Source of the DNA: Pelagomonas calceolata
Lineage: Eukaryota > Sar > Pelagophyceae > Pelagomonadales > Pelagomonadaceae
DNA length: 64,000 nucleotides
Direction: 5' to 3'
Assembly: GCA_918797485.1 (NCBI GenBank)
Contig: CAKKNE010000002.1
Location: forward strand, 5,856,501-5,920,500
Part shown: positions 11,101-19,136 of the stretch, piece by piece
Layout: the number at the start of each line of letters is the position of its first letter
How positions within the stretch are numbered: position 1 is the stretch's first letter
Position numbers and translations under genes: made by a program
Notes under the pieces: generated by a model
Database searches by the model: none
What the model saw: the letters and a program-made list of their open reading frames with translations, nothing else
Told to the model about the DNA's origin: nothing

Positions 11101-11167
11101 CAAAGTAGCCGAGGCGCACCACCTCCGCCGACGCCGCCGCCGCGAGCGTCCATAACAGGCTGTTCAT
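5120..11167 (-). CDS. Giant receptor-like protein: TauA-like binding domain, CUB/EGF modules, multipass membrane region, RelA/SpoT-like tail
   Basis: The start at 11167 gives a signal peptide (MNSLLWTLAAAASA). Next comes a taurine/nitrate ABC-type solute-binding domain (LGSTPAAFAVARGVDIK; DGAFVWGGWIDGLV; SDWGKPTFNTISARADFA). Then follow about three CUB-like domains separated by EGF modules with CxCDxGYGGxxC spacing (unspliced residues about 415-870) and a GCC2/GCC3-type Cys-rich segment. About six to eight membrane helices follow (about 1045-1430), then a long cytosolic region. Residues about 1765-1940 resemble the RelA/SpoT nucleotidyltransferase fold (KLGDCLRASVVV, VRLKNKLAG, VEVQIVP, SHRLYSIARA). 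A decayed introner at 10433-10613 sits in the binding domain; removing 10433-10621 leaves 1952 residues and a smooth TauA-type sequence. Periplasmic-binding folds outside bacteria often act as ligand sensors, so a nutrient-sensing receptor is inferred. Enzymatic activity of the tail is unproven. Confidence 0.75.
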   Translation of the reverse strand: MNSLLWTLAAAASAEVVRLGYFGEAQPFQVACARGWFDFSDVEVACLPQASGGFVVSKLDEGDLEVALLGSTPAAFAVARGVDIKHLYVAHEKGSSQGLLVRPEIQSPPDLDGRTFGTPFGSTAHYHMMYIQTLFPDVRFDIIDLNGLNPLDLYDAGTIDGAFVWGGWIDGLVQRNATMLFPARGGARIKFHGTFMRVDSVRMARSDGWTPSTRVHRHQERERRENERWHRRRNTARGRLTKNKQAQVLSDWGKPTFNTISARADFAARRPDVLERVAGVIARLDADYLDDASTRWGAGAGGFVADVAAAYGASASPTQAELDTAAAGLSYFSFVSPDTMQGPDYLGGGIAAALKATARFHLETNTVAAVAPAGTVDEDAFYAATTSAQSLADGLASIPASVLDTAGTGVTSIPESADSTCSGTVDLTATTGTLTDGATTSYSNNLACEWRIASGGVVELTFTVFRVWTGDFVEVFDGSTLVAKLHGFDRAWPPLRTTGDMTVKFTTDGVTERAFNYLLTDGWSASYDAEALVCAADHSTCGNGKCDAASGLCTCDAGYGGADCSLATCLGTTTLTGPTGEFRSSPTAPDRDEPYPNSAECHFVADVGTSFGYVSFTVTYDVEPTFDFVSVNSGDVTWARLSGEDTATILVPTTDGKASLVFTSDSRGRRGGFSATYVAKSVTCASNADCGGHGTCDDGGTCVCDTGYGGLACTVPHCLDGAPKVTGESMVMVSQAPGEPVPAAADCTWEFQAAAGRSVRVVVETLDLEPYRSAAKEGDMVVIRSTGATDIELTSTSFQKSYDIASSGISVSLETDRNDVGETYTGLAATAYAVDACPVVGGECEEQGFTCEPTSGLQGPGCYDGGRAVGCACDLTGCPEGSFFDESTGGCEACRPGTFKSATGPTPCEPCPKNFYAPESGAAMCCRQGWVLVDGFCRQCGQNVGAYVLKGARCNAANGTTVATLEVKEHFFRFSPESTSVYRCPEDDDACRGSSPGLEGYGNGLCKTHAHGPLCMLCRSGYFRNSKTKEDLKAVSECVRCDRIGEQMKQLLTVLLMIVAWALVILGIRRLRSRFNRQWFEAVLIQFVYFAMTMSRFVSIHQVPLPGFSQLVMRALDVFTFDLSSLHSIAQCYRTYNYFHFLMLATLGAPALLLVFIVCAVVRAVARVVACGAPAAPQNALAEEGAAAEAVPLHRRVAAAVRQDLGGVLSKWMLLISLFHSAICCAIFQIFNCTVKYEPFDRKFLVSDYSIRCSGPGYEAHKAYAIVCAVIYVTFPLCLFLVLWRPRRLAAGGEEQRKDPRHVDDGALAFLTNNLKAEYWWFEVLAIFLRSLVTGFFRFKADVKISIVLCLIVTIIHRTFVLQLKPYASSGLQHVVEALMRFALSIVLLSVCLVGDLIEDSKDALWMVTLVFLLNVASLPLAYQAFVSESYRGVARRLQAHEPVEAEEVEELLRSAHAEAIREDVRKRSRQILREAFDGKLRDESWTYFTGTLLALEGVWAPEVHAEEVLQWHVESMLARAKKAGGDGAIDAGAVERSVDIVAGPLAATLTEECLSPTAAFERLRRAQPPGGAPITLLRVYAEVLKPFFELDDQHPQKLWHSRKENPVLHLAALARNKSDQISTSLANLHSPPKSPTSPSSFSLSRSSSGVSSARSLLREASDPDDVAPTREENLASGLAKFRRAATKIQIVRAFASAREPRRLERFVDLALIAHDLNQQAQARIAEAAAKVLDEPRGADVVALKSFDNGTDQPALRSAELVAFKDKVGGAALESELDASVCVGALHDLANAAFPAFKKALEKLFPPGTEGVELECAADVAIKKKTRMRAKVDEYRREAKPWPRAEKLGDCLRASVVVAGAEQVVAAYEALAKDDIFKVVRLKNKLAGRVKPFNLLVNLAFQPPAPPGLAPLIVEVQIVPKAIYDKQKASHRLYSIARASNYASFSGKKTAVDTAPEAADDGGDVEAPTAVRPGRHAEVARRPSLMSLPSFLSWTRTSTRPVVAPAPAPRLDAPT
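10433..10613. mobile_element. Introner element, decayed, in the TauA-like gene
   Basis: The ends are degraded (CTGTTTG on the left; GATTCGCGCACCG on the right). Flanks are 10425-10432 and 10614-10621, on the coding strand GCGCAAGT and GCGCGGGG (5 of 8 alike). Removing 10433-10621 with a GC 5' site and the element AG gives NATMLFP joined to AQVLSDWG in phase 0. The intron is 189 bp and open in frame, so automatic gene callers read it through as a Arg-rich insert. Confidence 0.7.
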
Positions 11168-11414
11168 GGTCTGCCCATGGGGCTGCTCTTGTCCGTTGCC
11201 GCTCGGGCAGCCTCCGAGTGCTCGGAAGTGGGCCTCGTCGAGGCCACGTCCGGACGCTTGGTCGCGAGAACGCCTTGCAACGCCTTGCTCGCAATCAAAT
11301 GGGCTGTTCGCGCTGCACAGGATTTTGCCGCACAAGTTCCTGTGCGGGATTATTCGAAACCTGCCCGCGCGAGGGATATACGGCCTGCGGCTAGAGAGGT
11401 CTCGACTTTAAAGT

Positions 11415-11436
11415 GCTAGTGTCTTTCTCAGCTAGG
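11415..11436 (+). repeat. CTAG-bounded intergenic motif, divergent copy
   Basis: GCTAGTGTCTTT...GCTAGGC lies between the divergent genes starting at 11167 and 11519. The core differs from the best copies but the spacing is kept. Confidence 0.55.
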
Positions 11437-11518
11437 CTGTGCTTTGGTTTGAACGCGGAGGCTGCCTCTCTCTACGAACGCCGCAGCCATCTGAGCTCGA
11501 TCGATCCGTGAATATAAG

Positions 11519-13821
11519 ATGCTGAGGCGGCTGGCCGCCCGCGCCGCGCGGCGGCGCCGCCGCCGGCGCGCGTCGACGGCCGACGTCTTCGTGAGTAGGC
11601 ACACGGCCGTGCCGCGCGAGGACGTCGACGCGTACGTCAAGACGCGTGTACTGCCGGCCGGCGGGCCGTCCCAGGCCGCGCGCGTCGACGGCAGCGGCGC
11701 CAACCTATTATTGAAGGAGTGCCCGTCCGCCGGCTTCTGCTCGCCCACCAAATACGCCGGCACGGGCAAGCCGGGCAACGACTACAAGTTTGCGATTCTG
11801 AGGGATGGTGGCGCGTATTTTTGCCATCGATGCGGCGGCAAGGGCTCGTGGTACGATTTGAGGTTGGGCATGTCCGGGGCGGTGCCCTCGTCCCTGGAGG
11901 GGGAGGTCCAGTCCACGCCGCGCGTGCGTTCGGGTGACACACCGAGGCCGGACGCCGCGATCGCCGCGCGGTGTCCCGTCGCGCTCTTCGACGCGCAAGG
12001 GAGTGAGGTCAAGCGGTATCTCAATGACACGCGCGGCTTGGACGATACTACACTAGCTGTCTACGGCGTGGGCTACGCTTCTCGCAAATTCCGGGACGGC
12101 GAGCGGTGGGTCGACGAGCCGTGCGCGACGTTCCCCTGGATCCAGGTTCCCGGCGACGGACCGGCGTCGACCGTGCGGCTGAAAGTTCGAAGTGTGCGCA
12201 CGAAGCGGCACATGCGCGTCGAGCCCGCCGGTTTTTTTCCCGCGTCCTTGTTTTTTCCTTCTTTACGTTGTTGCCGCGAGACTTCACGTGTCGCCACGCC
12301 GTCGCCGCCACGCCGTCGCCGCGAGACTTCACGCCATCGCCGCGACTCGTCGTGAGCGTGCTGCACACAGGCGGCGACTGGGGCCTCTTCGGCCTGCACA
12401 CCGTGCCGGCCGACGCGGCCGAGCTCGTCATCACGGAAGGCGAGTACGACGCGATGGCCGTCTACCAGGCGACGGGCCGCGCGGCGGTCTCGCTGCCGAA
12501 CGGCGCCGCGTCGCTGCCGCCGGCGGTCCTGCCGTTGCTGGAGCGGTTCAAGCGCATCTTTTTGTGGTGCGACGGCGACGAGGTGCCGGCGCGGCGTCCG
12601 TCTCCTGTCTTCCTGTGGTCCGGTGGCGTGGGGTGGGGTGGGACGACGAGGTCCAGCGCGACCACCGGCACGCCATCACCGCGACCCGTCCGTACCTGCG
12701 GCCGCGGCGCCCACGAGCCGGCCGCTGACCTGGGGGAGAGGCCCCCGCACGCCATCGACGTGTAACTCACACAGGCCGGCGTGAACGCGGCGCGGAAGTT
12801 CTCCGCGAAATTGGGGCGGCACCGCTGCGTGGTCGTGCGGGCGCCGGACGATTGTAAAGATGCGAACGATTGTCTGAGGAAGGACCCTTCATTGGTCAAG
12901 CGCGCCTTGGACGACGCCGGCGCGCCGGACCATGACGGGTTGGTGTCCTTCAAGGAGCTGCGGGGCCAGGTCCTGCACGAGCTGCGGCACCCCGATTTGT
13001 ACGTCGGCGCGCCTTTACCCTCTTTTCCGAAGCTTACGGGCCTGGTGAAAGGCGCAAGGCCCGGCGAGCTCACGTTGCTGACGGGGCCTTCAGGCGCGGG
13101 CAAGACGACACTGGCGTCGCAAATTTCCATTGATTTACTAGAGTCCGGCGCGCCGACGCTCTGGGGCTCGTTCGAGGTCAAGAACTCGGCGCTCGCCATC
13201 AAGATGCTGCGGCAGCAGGCGCGACGGCGCGACGGCCTGCCGAACGAGCCGCGGTTACTAGATGCATTGTGTGACGACTTCCAGCGGTTACCTCTCCATT
13301 TCATGCGCTTCCACGCGGCGACGGAGGTTGATGATGTTGTCGACGCGATGGAGTTCGCGGCCTACGTCCACGACGTCGAGCACGTCGTCCTGGACAACCT
13401 GCAGTTCATGACGCAGGCGGGGCCGCGCGACGCGTCGCGCTTCGAGGCCCAGGACCGGGCCATCGCGCGGTTCCGCGACTTCGCGACGCGGCGCGGCGTC
13501 CACGTGGTCTTGGTGGTCCACCCGCGCAAGGAGGACCCGACGCAGAAGCTGGCGCTGACGTCGATCTACGGCGGCGCGAAGGCGGCGCAGGAGGCCGACA
13601 ACGTCCTGATCCTCCAGGCGCCCGCGCAGCCGGTGGCGCCGGGCCACGCGTCGTCGCAGCAGTCGCAGGCGCCCATCCCGAAGTGGGTCGAGGTCGCGAA
13701 GAACCGCTACGCGGGCACGCTGGGTTCAGTGATGATGGCCTTCAACGACACGACGTGCCGGTACTACGAGCTTTCCGCGGGCGCGTCGGCCTCGTCGGCG
13801 TCGGGCGCGGCGGTGAGGTAA
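11519..13821 (+). CDS. TWINKLE: TWINKLE-type organellar DNA primase-helicase (three exons)
   Basis: Exons 11519-12230, 12371-12582 and 12775-13821 give 656 residues. An Arg-rich leader (mitochondrial or plastid targeting) is followed by a primase zinc-binding region (YFCHRCGGKGSWYDL), the conserved GG-DWGLFG segment formed across intron 1, and a TOPRIM motif (ITEGEYDAMAVYQ). Then come the RecA-type helicase with Walker A (GPSGAGKTT), Walker B (HVVLDNLQF) and HPRKE arginine-finger region. This is the T7 gp4/TWINKLE family, which unwinds organellar DNA at the fork; algal homologues keep both primase and helicase modules. Intron 1 (140 bp) is GT-AG with ends CACACAG; intron 2 (192 bp) also ends CTCACACAG, so both may be old introners. 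Frame is kept at both junctions. Confidence 0.9.
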
Positions 13822-14200
13822 TCTTGTTTTCTCTAGTTTCCTTTTTGAAGTGCCCTTGTGTTTGTGGTCGCTATTTTTGCTACTACTTACGTACTCCCAG
13901 ACGACGGCTGCGTTTCGCGGGCGCGGAGCGCGGCTCGCGCGTTTCGCAAATCATTCTCGATCCTTTCTGTGAGCGGGTGCGCGCCACCCATCACACGGCG
14001 CGCGATCCGTTCAATTTCCTCGAACGTCGTCACGCTTTCGCGCAGATCGTCAAGCGTGGCGGCGGCGTCCTGGGCCACACGTGGGCCGTCGGGACGCGGG
14101 CCGAGCTCGACGCGGCCGGGTGGGCTGAGGAGGCCTACCCGAACGAAGACGTCGCGGATTATTAGGGGCGCGCATCTCAAGAAAGTAAAACTTCCAAAAA
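13822..14200. other. Convergent spacer with an unassigned minus-strand ORF
   Basis: This 379-bp gap follows TWINKLE and precedes the 3' end of the DHHC gene. The minus strand holds a 97-codon frame (13887-14180) with an amphipathic stretch (TLDDLRESVTTFEEIERIARR), and the plus strand is also open for part of the way. Neither has a recognisable domain and in this GC-rich DNA both could be chance. No RNA gene seen. Confidence 0.3.
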
Positions 14201-15548
14201 TTAGTCCGACTTCTCCCCCGCGGCCGCGGCCGCCGCGTCGTCACCATGGCTGACGCCGTCGCCGTTGGCCGGCCGCCGCCGCGCGACGCTCCCGTTCGTT
14301 TTGGACACGGCGCCCTCGTCGGCCAGCGGCGGGTTGTCGAAGTAGCCGGTCTGCCTGAGCTCGGCGACGATCGCCGCGTCCGTGAGGCCGCGGCGCCGCT
14401 TCATCCCCGCGAAGACCCCCGTCCAGCCGGGGTACGTCCGAAAGTCGGGGCCCTTGCGGTACTCGCGCGCCGACTTTTCGAGGTTCGTCTCGCCGGTCTT
14501 CGCGAGCGACGCGTAGATCCACAGCAAAATACCCACGCCCAGCGCGATGCCGAGCGACACGGCGGCGATGAGGACGAGGCCGCCGTCGCGCGTCGCCGCG
14601 CTTTGCCGGAACACGGACATCGTCGTCACGACGCCGGGGCTAAAGCGCGAGCTTCGGATAAAACGACTGAGCTCGTCCTTGCCCAAATCGCCGCCGCCGC
14701 GCCAGCTGTACGTCGCGATGAGCTCGAAGACGGCGTAGATCACGACGAACCACGTGCCCGCGCAGACGCTGAACAGGAAGACGACAAAGTCCGAGAGATT
14801 GTCCGCGCCGACGCAGTTGTGCAGGAACGCGCAGTGGTGGTCCATCTTGTCGACGCACACGGAGCACGTGCTACAGTGGTGCGTCCGCGGCGGCTTGAGG
14901 TTGTTGCAGACGTCGCACCACGGCAGGCGCTCCGGCGCCAACGCCGCGCGATCCGTCGCCGGCGCGACCGCGCGGAGCCGCCGCGCCCACTCGTCCTTCG
15001 CGCACCGCGGCACGGCGCCCGGCGTCGACGTCGCGGCGCGCCGGAAGGTCGCCGTCGCCATCACCGACAGGACCAGCGATACGGTCCAGGCGAGCAGCCA
15101 GAGCGGCCAGGCGTAGTCCCTGCGCGAGCTACGTCTTGGCGCCGTCGATGCGACTCTCGTGGCGACTCGACGCCGTCGATGCGACTCTCGAGGCGACTCG
15201 GCGCCGTCGATGCGACTCTCGTGGCGACTCGACGCCGTCGATGCGACTCTCGAGGCGAATGTATCCGTAAAAACTGACGCCGGGACCGCGCCGCGAGATC
15301 ATCGGTAAAAAAAAGAGCAGGCCCGACCCCACGATGCCAACGAGCGCCGTCGTGGCGATGGCGTTCGTGATTCGCGAGAAGTAGAAGCGGCACAGCCCGC
15401 AGTAGAGAAGGCCCGGCACGAAGCCGCGCGCGTAGTTCGGCCGGCCGTTCACCTTGCGACAGTGGCCGCAGCGCCAGTACTTTGAGTGCTCCTTCGGCAG
15501 GCTGAGGAGGGTCTTGCAGTGGTAGCAGGCCGTCTGCTTGGCGTCCAT
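14201..15548 (-). CDS. DHHC-type protein S-palmitoyltransferase with N-terminal zinc-ribbon segment
   Basis: The 3' exon encodes the Cys-rich domain (WCDVCNNLKPPRTHHC, STCSVCVDKMDHHC, FLHNCVG) with the catalytic DHHC, between hydrophobic segments; these enzymes attach palmitate to cysteines of membrane-associated proteins. The 5' exon starts at 15548 and carries Cys pairs (CYHCKTLL, WRCGHCRK, YCGLCRF) and a membrane helix (TTALVGIVGSGLLFFLP). An intron of about 150-170 bp between roughly 15120 and 15290 holds a 31-bp tandem repeat. The exact splice sites could not be fixed because several GT and AG choices are possible. After the acceptor the frame supplies a second membrane helix (WPLWLLAWTVSLVLSV) directly before the Cys-rich domain, as expected. 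If the two exons are separate genes, the DHHC protein would start near 15064. Confidence 0.75.
15141..15258. repeat. 31-bp tandem repeat, 3.8 copies, inside the DHHC-gene intron
   Basis: Copies begin at 15141, 15172, 15203 and 15234. Each starts GCCGTCGATGCGACTCTCG. Positions 20 and 30 alternate (T/A and A/G) between successive copies, so the array looks like a 62-bp dimer that was duplicated. Confidence 0.85.
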
Positions 15549-16357
15549 TTTTGAGTGACTCGCTGGGTCGCCGGTGCTTTCCCGCGCCTCTGAGATTTTT
15601 TACTGCTTGTGCGGTTTGTTGGTGCGTCGCGCGTCTCTAACGCTACTGGCCCTGGCAGGTCGCGTGCCGCCGCGCCCTGCGATCCCCGCGCGCGCGGATT
15701 TTGGCAGCCTTTTGTGCAAAAGTGGCAGCCTTGCTGTTGAATCACGCAGCTGCGCCTCCGCTTTGCTTTAAGGGGTCGCGACGGCCACTTTGAGGGTTTT
15801 TGGAGTTGTCGCGCGTCTTTTTTGCGTCGCGACTCGCGTGTCGCGCGGGTGCCATTTACTCTAAATAGGGTTTTTGCTCGGGTCAATTCAGGGAGCAAGG
15901 AACGACCGGCGAAACCAGATGCAGCCCATTATCAGATCGCGCAAGATCGCCGGTTCAATTCTCCCATTTGTACGGAGTGATCTCCCGGCCATGAATACTT
16001 TTCTTCGGATAAGTTCGTGTCGTACGCATTAAAACGCGTGCACCATCTAGTGGTTAGGACGAATATTCGTTACTTCAACGAAATTCCAATTGCGCTTGAC
16101 AATAAGGCTGTATTTTTTGCATTTTTTTACCTCTCTACCCAGTACCCCCCCCTTAGAACGAGTTTGCAGTATTTTCAGGAAAATAGGCAGCGACGCCCAC
16201 ATTTTTCCTTCTCACACCCTTACCATAGAGTTAGCAGCCTAAAATCGACCTCCAGGACAGCTCCGACCGCCGCAGTCGCGAGACACCCAACACTTGGGGC
16301 AGCATCTCGACGACGACGCCGTCGAGCACCAATAACAAAGAAAGGGGCAGCCAAACA
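15549..16357. other. Long divergent intergenic region, AT-rich towards the proton channel
   Basis: This 809-bp region separates two genes read outwards. The part 16010-16220 is clearly lower in GC than the rest of the window, with T runs near 16113-16130. A tRNA A-box-like string (CTAGTGGTTAGGA, about 16048) and a TTCGT/ACGAA hairpin follow, but no matching T-arm or acceptor stem was found. No coding gene is supported. Confidence 0.35.
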
Positions 16358-17505
16358 ATGACAGACGTCAACTTCGACGAATTCCAAGCCATACGACGAC
16401 GAAAAGCCCAGGACGACGAGGAGGATGAGGACACAAAAGAGGAACCAGCAGCCACACCCAAAGAAGAGGAGGAGGAGGAACCCGACGGCCTCGCGGAGCG
16501 CGCCGGCGCCTTCGCGGAGCTGCCCGAGGTGCAGCTGCTGCTCTGCGTCGCGATCCTCGCGGACGTGGCGGGCGCGGCCGTGACGGCGGCGCGCGACGAC
16601 GGCGCTCCAGCGTTTTTGGTCAGGGCGGCGGCGGCCTTCCCGGGCTTCGTGAACTTCCTGTACGCCTTCGAGCTGCTGGCGCTGGCGACGGCCTTCAAGC
16701 TGCGCATGCTGACGCACCCGGGGCTGCTGCTCGACGTGGGCATCGTTTCCGTACCTCCGGCGTCCTTTGTTTTTTTCGGCGCGTCGATGGCGTTATGGAG
16801 GGCGCACGTCGCGTCGATGGCGTCCGGGGTGGCCCACATCCATGGCTGGCCGCCGTCGACGCGGCTCCACCGCCATCGAGAGATAATTCGTCGAGCTATC
16901 CAACGCCGCCGTGAGAGGACAGAGTTGGTGTGAAGATGGCACTGGACGCCATCGACGCGGTCTTCGCCAACGTCGCTACGCCGCCACCGCGACAGAATAA
17001 AAAGGACAAAAAAACACAGGCCCTCTTCGCCGCCGACCCCGAAGGCAACACCAACACGATCCGCCTCTTGGGCTTCTTAAGGTTGTGGCGCCTGAGCCGC
17101 CTCCACGAGACGCTCGTCGCGGCGGAACGGACGCGAACCGAGGAAAAGGCGCAAGAAGCGCGGACGGAGCGCGAGCGCGCGTTAAGAGCAGAGGTCGAGC
17201 GCGCGCGATTGGAAGGCGTCGCGGCCGAGAGCGCGAACGCACGCCAAAGATTAGAGAAGATGGCGCGCGCGTTCAAGGACGAGATCGACACGCTCAACGA
17301 GGCTTTAGTGATCGCCGCGCGGGACATCGCCGAGGCCGCGGACTCGGAGATCGAGTCCGAGAACGAACGAGAGGGCGGAGATGTACAAGAGGCGTACGCG
17401 CGCGCGCCGAAGGACCTGCGGCGGGCCGAGCCGCGGCCGCCGAAGCAAAAAGCCCCCACTCGCTTCGTCGTGGACCCGTCGGGCGCCTACGAGGCGAAGG
17501 AGTAA
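16358..17505 (+). CDS. HVCN1: Voltage-gated proton channel (Hv1/HVCN1 family)
   Basis: Two exons (16358-16744 and 16936-17505) give 318 residues. An acidic N-terminus is followed by four membrane helices. S1 carries the selectivity-type Asp (CVAILADVAGAA, residue 69). S3 is formed across the junction (GLLLDVGI joined to MALDAIDAVF). S4 contains the family signature RxWRxxR (FLRLWRLSRLH). A long charged coiled coil follows, as in dimeric Hv1. There is no separate pore domain, so the voltage sensor itself conducts protons. The 191-bp GT-AG intron joins in phase 0. Such channels regulate pH or drive action potentials in marine algae; the role here is inferred. Confidence 0.88.
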
Positions 17506-17577
17506 CGACCTGAATTGTTTTTGGGGAGGGGTCGCGGCGATGGCGTCTAGCTCTTCGTACTTATAAACAAAACAGAA

Positions 17578-18849
17578 TCAGCGCCGGCCAAACGACGTGT
17601 TCTGGACGTCCGGCGCCGCGGGCAGCGCCTCGGGCCGGTCGCCGTCGGTCGGCAGCTCGAGCGTCGCGACGGCGCCGCCTTCGGCGGACGCGAGCGTCAG
17701 CGCGCCGCCGTAGTGCGCCGCGTAAAGTTTTGACATGGGGAGACCTGTGTGGAAATATTGCATGGACGTTCGTGAGCCTCCACGCCATTGAGCCGACGCG
17801 ATCACGAGGACAACATCGCGTCGACGGCGTGGCGAAATTTGATTTCCACACAGGGGCAAACCCATGCCGACGCCCGAAATGGGCTTTTGTGAGCCCGAGT
17901 TGTAGGACCCGCCCGGCTCGTCGAGCCGGTCGTAGCGCGACGACAGGTCCGGCCGGATGCGCAGCAACGCGTCGGGATCCTCCAGGCCGCCGCCGTGATC
18001 GACGATGGATATGGTCGACGCCGCGAGCGCGATCTCGACCGGCGGCAACTCCTCGTCCCAGGCGTCCGAGTTCGGCCCGTGCTTCGCCACGTGCTTCTCG
18101 ATGGTGGCCACCAGCGCGTTCTTTAGTAGCTCGCGCACGACGTGCGTCGCGTGCGCCGGGACACACGCCGCCGCCGAGCCGTCGTCCGCGATGGACACGG
18201 GCGGCGGGTCCGCGAGGTCGTAGGCGTGCTCGCAGACAAGCTGCGCGTCGCCCACCGCCGCCCCGACGACGTTGATGAGCTTGGCGTCGAGGCGAGCGGC
18301 GCCCGTGCCGTGCGCCGGCGGCGCGGCCAGCGTCGCGCCGGGGTTCTCGAGTTCCGGCGCGTGGGCCAGCAGGTGATTCCGCAGCACCGTCGACGCGCCG
18401 ATGTGCGCCGCAAGGAGGTCCTCGAGCAGGCCCGCCGCGGAGACCGGCACGTTGCCCTCGCGCAGCGCGTCGACGACGCTCGGCACGAAGGACGAGTGGC
18501 GCTCCTCGATCGACTTGAACGAGCGGTGCAGCGCCGCGATGTCGGCGTCCGAGGCGCGCGCCGCCGCGGCGATCTCGTCGCCCGCGGCCAGCTCCGTCGC
18601 GACGCCCTTGTAGAGCGCCGTGAGCGTGCCGAGGTCGCGGTTCGTCGGCGCCGTCGCCTCCAGCGCGGTGCAGCGCGCGACCTGCTCCTCGACGCGATCC
18701 GACAATTCGACGTGCGCGCGCTGCGCCGCTTTGATCAGATCCGGGTCCTCCGCGTGTTCGACCAGTTGCTGCAGCGTCCGCGGCGTCGTCGCCATGCATC
18801 GTTTGACGGCTCGCGCCGTTGCGCGACGAATGGTGAGCACTGCTCGCAT
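17578..18849 (-). CDS. Mitochondrial PDK/BCKDK-type protein kinase
   Basis: Exons 17862-18849 and 17578-17744 give 384 residues. The start at 18849 gives a basic amphipathic leader (MRAVLTIRRATARAVKR), typical of mitochondrial import. A four-helix regulatory domain is followed by a GHKL ATPase: N-box (ELLKNALVATIEKH), G1-like box (IVDHGGGL) and G2 (GVGMGLPMSKLYAAHYGG). These kinases phosphorylate and inhibit pyruvate or branched-chain 2-oxoacid dehydrogenase E1; which substrate cannot be decided here. An introner (17745-17853) interrupts the G2 box. Splicing from GT at 17861-17860 to AG at 17746-17745 restores GMGLPMSK exactly; reading through inserts about 39 residues. Confidence 0.85.
   Translation of the reverse strand: MRAVLTIRRATARAVKRCMATTPRTLQQLVEHAEDPDLIKAAQRAHVELSDRVEEQVARCTALEATAPTNRDLGTLTALYKGVATELAAGDEIAAAARASDADIAALHRSFKSIEERHSSFVPSVVDALREGNVPVSAAGLLEDLLAAHIGASTVLRNHLLAHAPELENPGATLAAPPAHGTGAARLDAKLINVVGAAVGDAQLVCEHAYDLADPPPVSIADDGSAAACVPAHATHVVRELLKNALVATIEKHVAKHGPNSDAWDEELPPVEIALAASTISIVDHGGGLEDPDALLRIRPDLSSRYDRLDEPGGSYNSGSQKPISGVGMGLPLCGNQISPRRRRDVVLVIASAQWRGGSRTSMQYFHTGLPMSKLYAAHYGGALTLASAEGGAVATLELPTDGDRPEALPAAPDVQNTSFGRR
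17745..17853. mobile_element. Introner element in the PDK/BCKDK-type kinase gene
   Basis: The 109-bp element runs from CTGTGTGGAAATATT to GATTTCCACACAG on the plus strand. Flanking 8-mers on the coding strand are GTTTGCCC and GTCTCCCC (6 of 8 alike). The 5' splice site is the GT of the upstream 8-mer and the 3' AG is the element end; the intron is 17745-17861. Confidence 0.85.
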
Positions 18850-19035
18850 GGTGTTTGTGGTCCAGGAATGTCCAGACACGAGTGTGCAGCAATGAGGGCA
18901 AAGAGGTAGCGATGACAAGTTTTGTGGACGCAGCGAGCTGTGGGCGCAGCGATGTGATTCGTGCGCGGCGCGGCAATGCTCGTACTTCAGCAATGTGCGC
19001 ACGCGGCGGCACGACCTCGAGTGGTGGGCTTTTGT

Positions 19036-19056
19036 CTAGTGCCTAAGGCCGCTAGC
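19036..19056 (+). repeat. CTAG-bounded intergenic motif
   Basis: CTAGTGCCTAAGGCCGCTAG lies upstream of the minus-strand kinase start at 18849 (about 190 bp), in the common antisense-to-plus orientation relative to that gene. Confidence 0.6.
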
Positions 19057-19136
19057 TGCCCGCGCAAAAATACAGGTGATGGTCTTTACAGGGGACTAGA
19101 CACAATGATTTCGGGGACTGGACAGGGGAACAATGA

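Noticed and set aside
5120-11167. Recent bacterial contamination suggested by the TauA-like domain
   Set aside because: It is fused to CUB/EGF and membrane modules, contains an introner, and has the same base composition as its neighbours.
15940-15970. B-box-like GGTTCAATTC
   Set aside because: The T-stem bases around it do not pair and no cloverleaf fits.
16036-16110. tRNA-like A box and an anticodon-like hairpin
   Set aside because: No T-arm, no acceptor stem, and the loop lacks the invariant U33; probably chance or a remnant.
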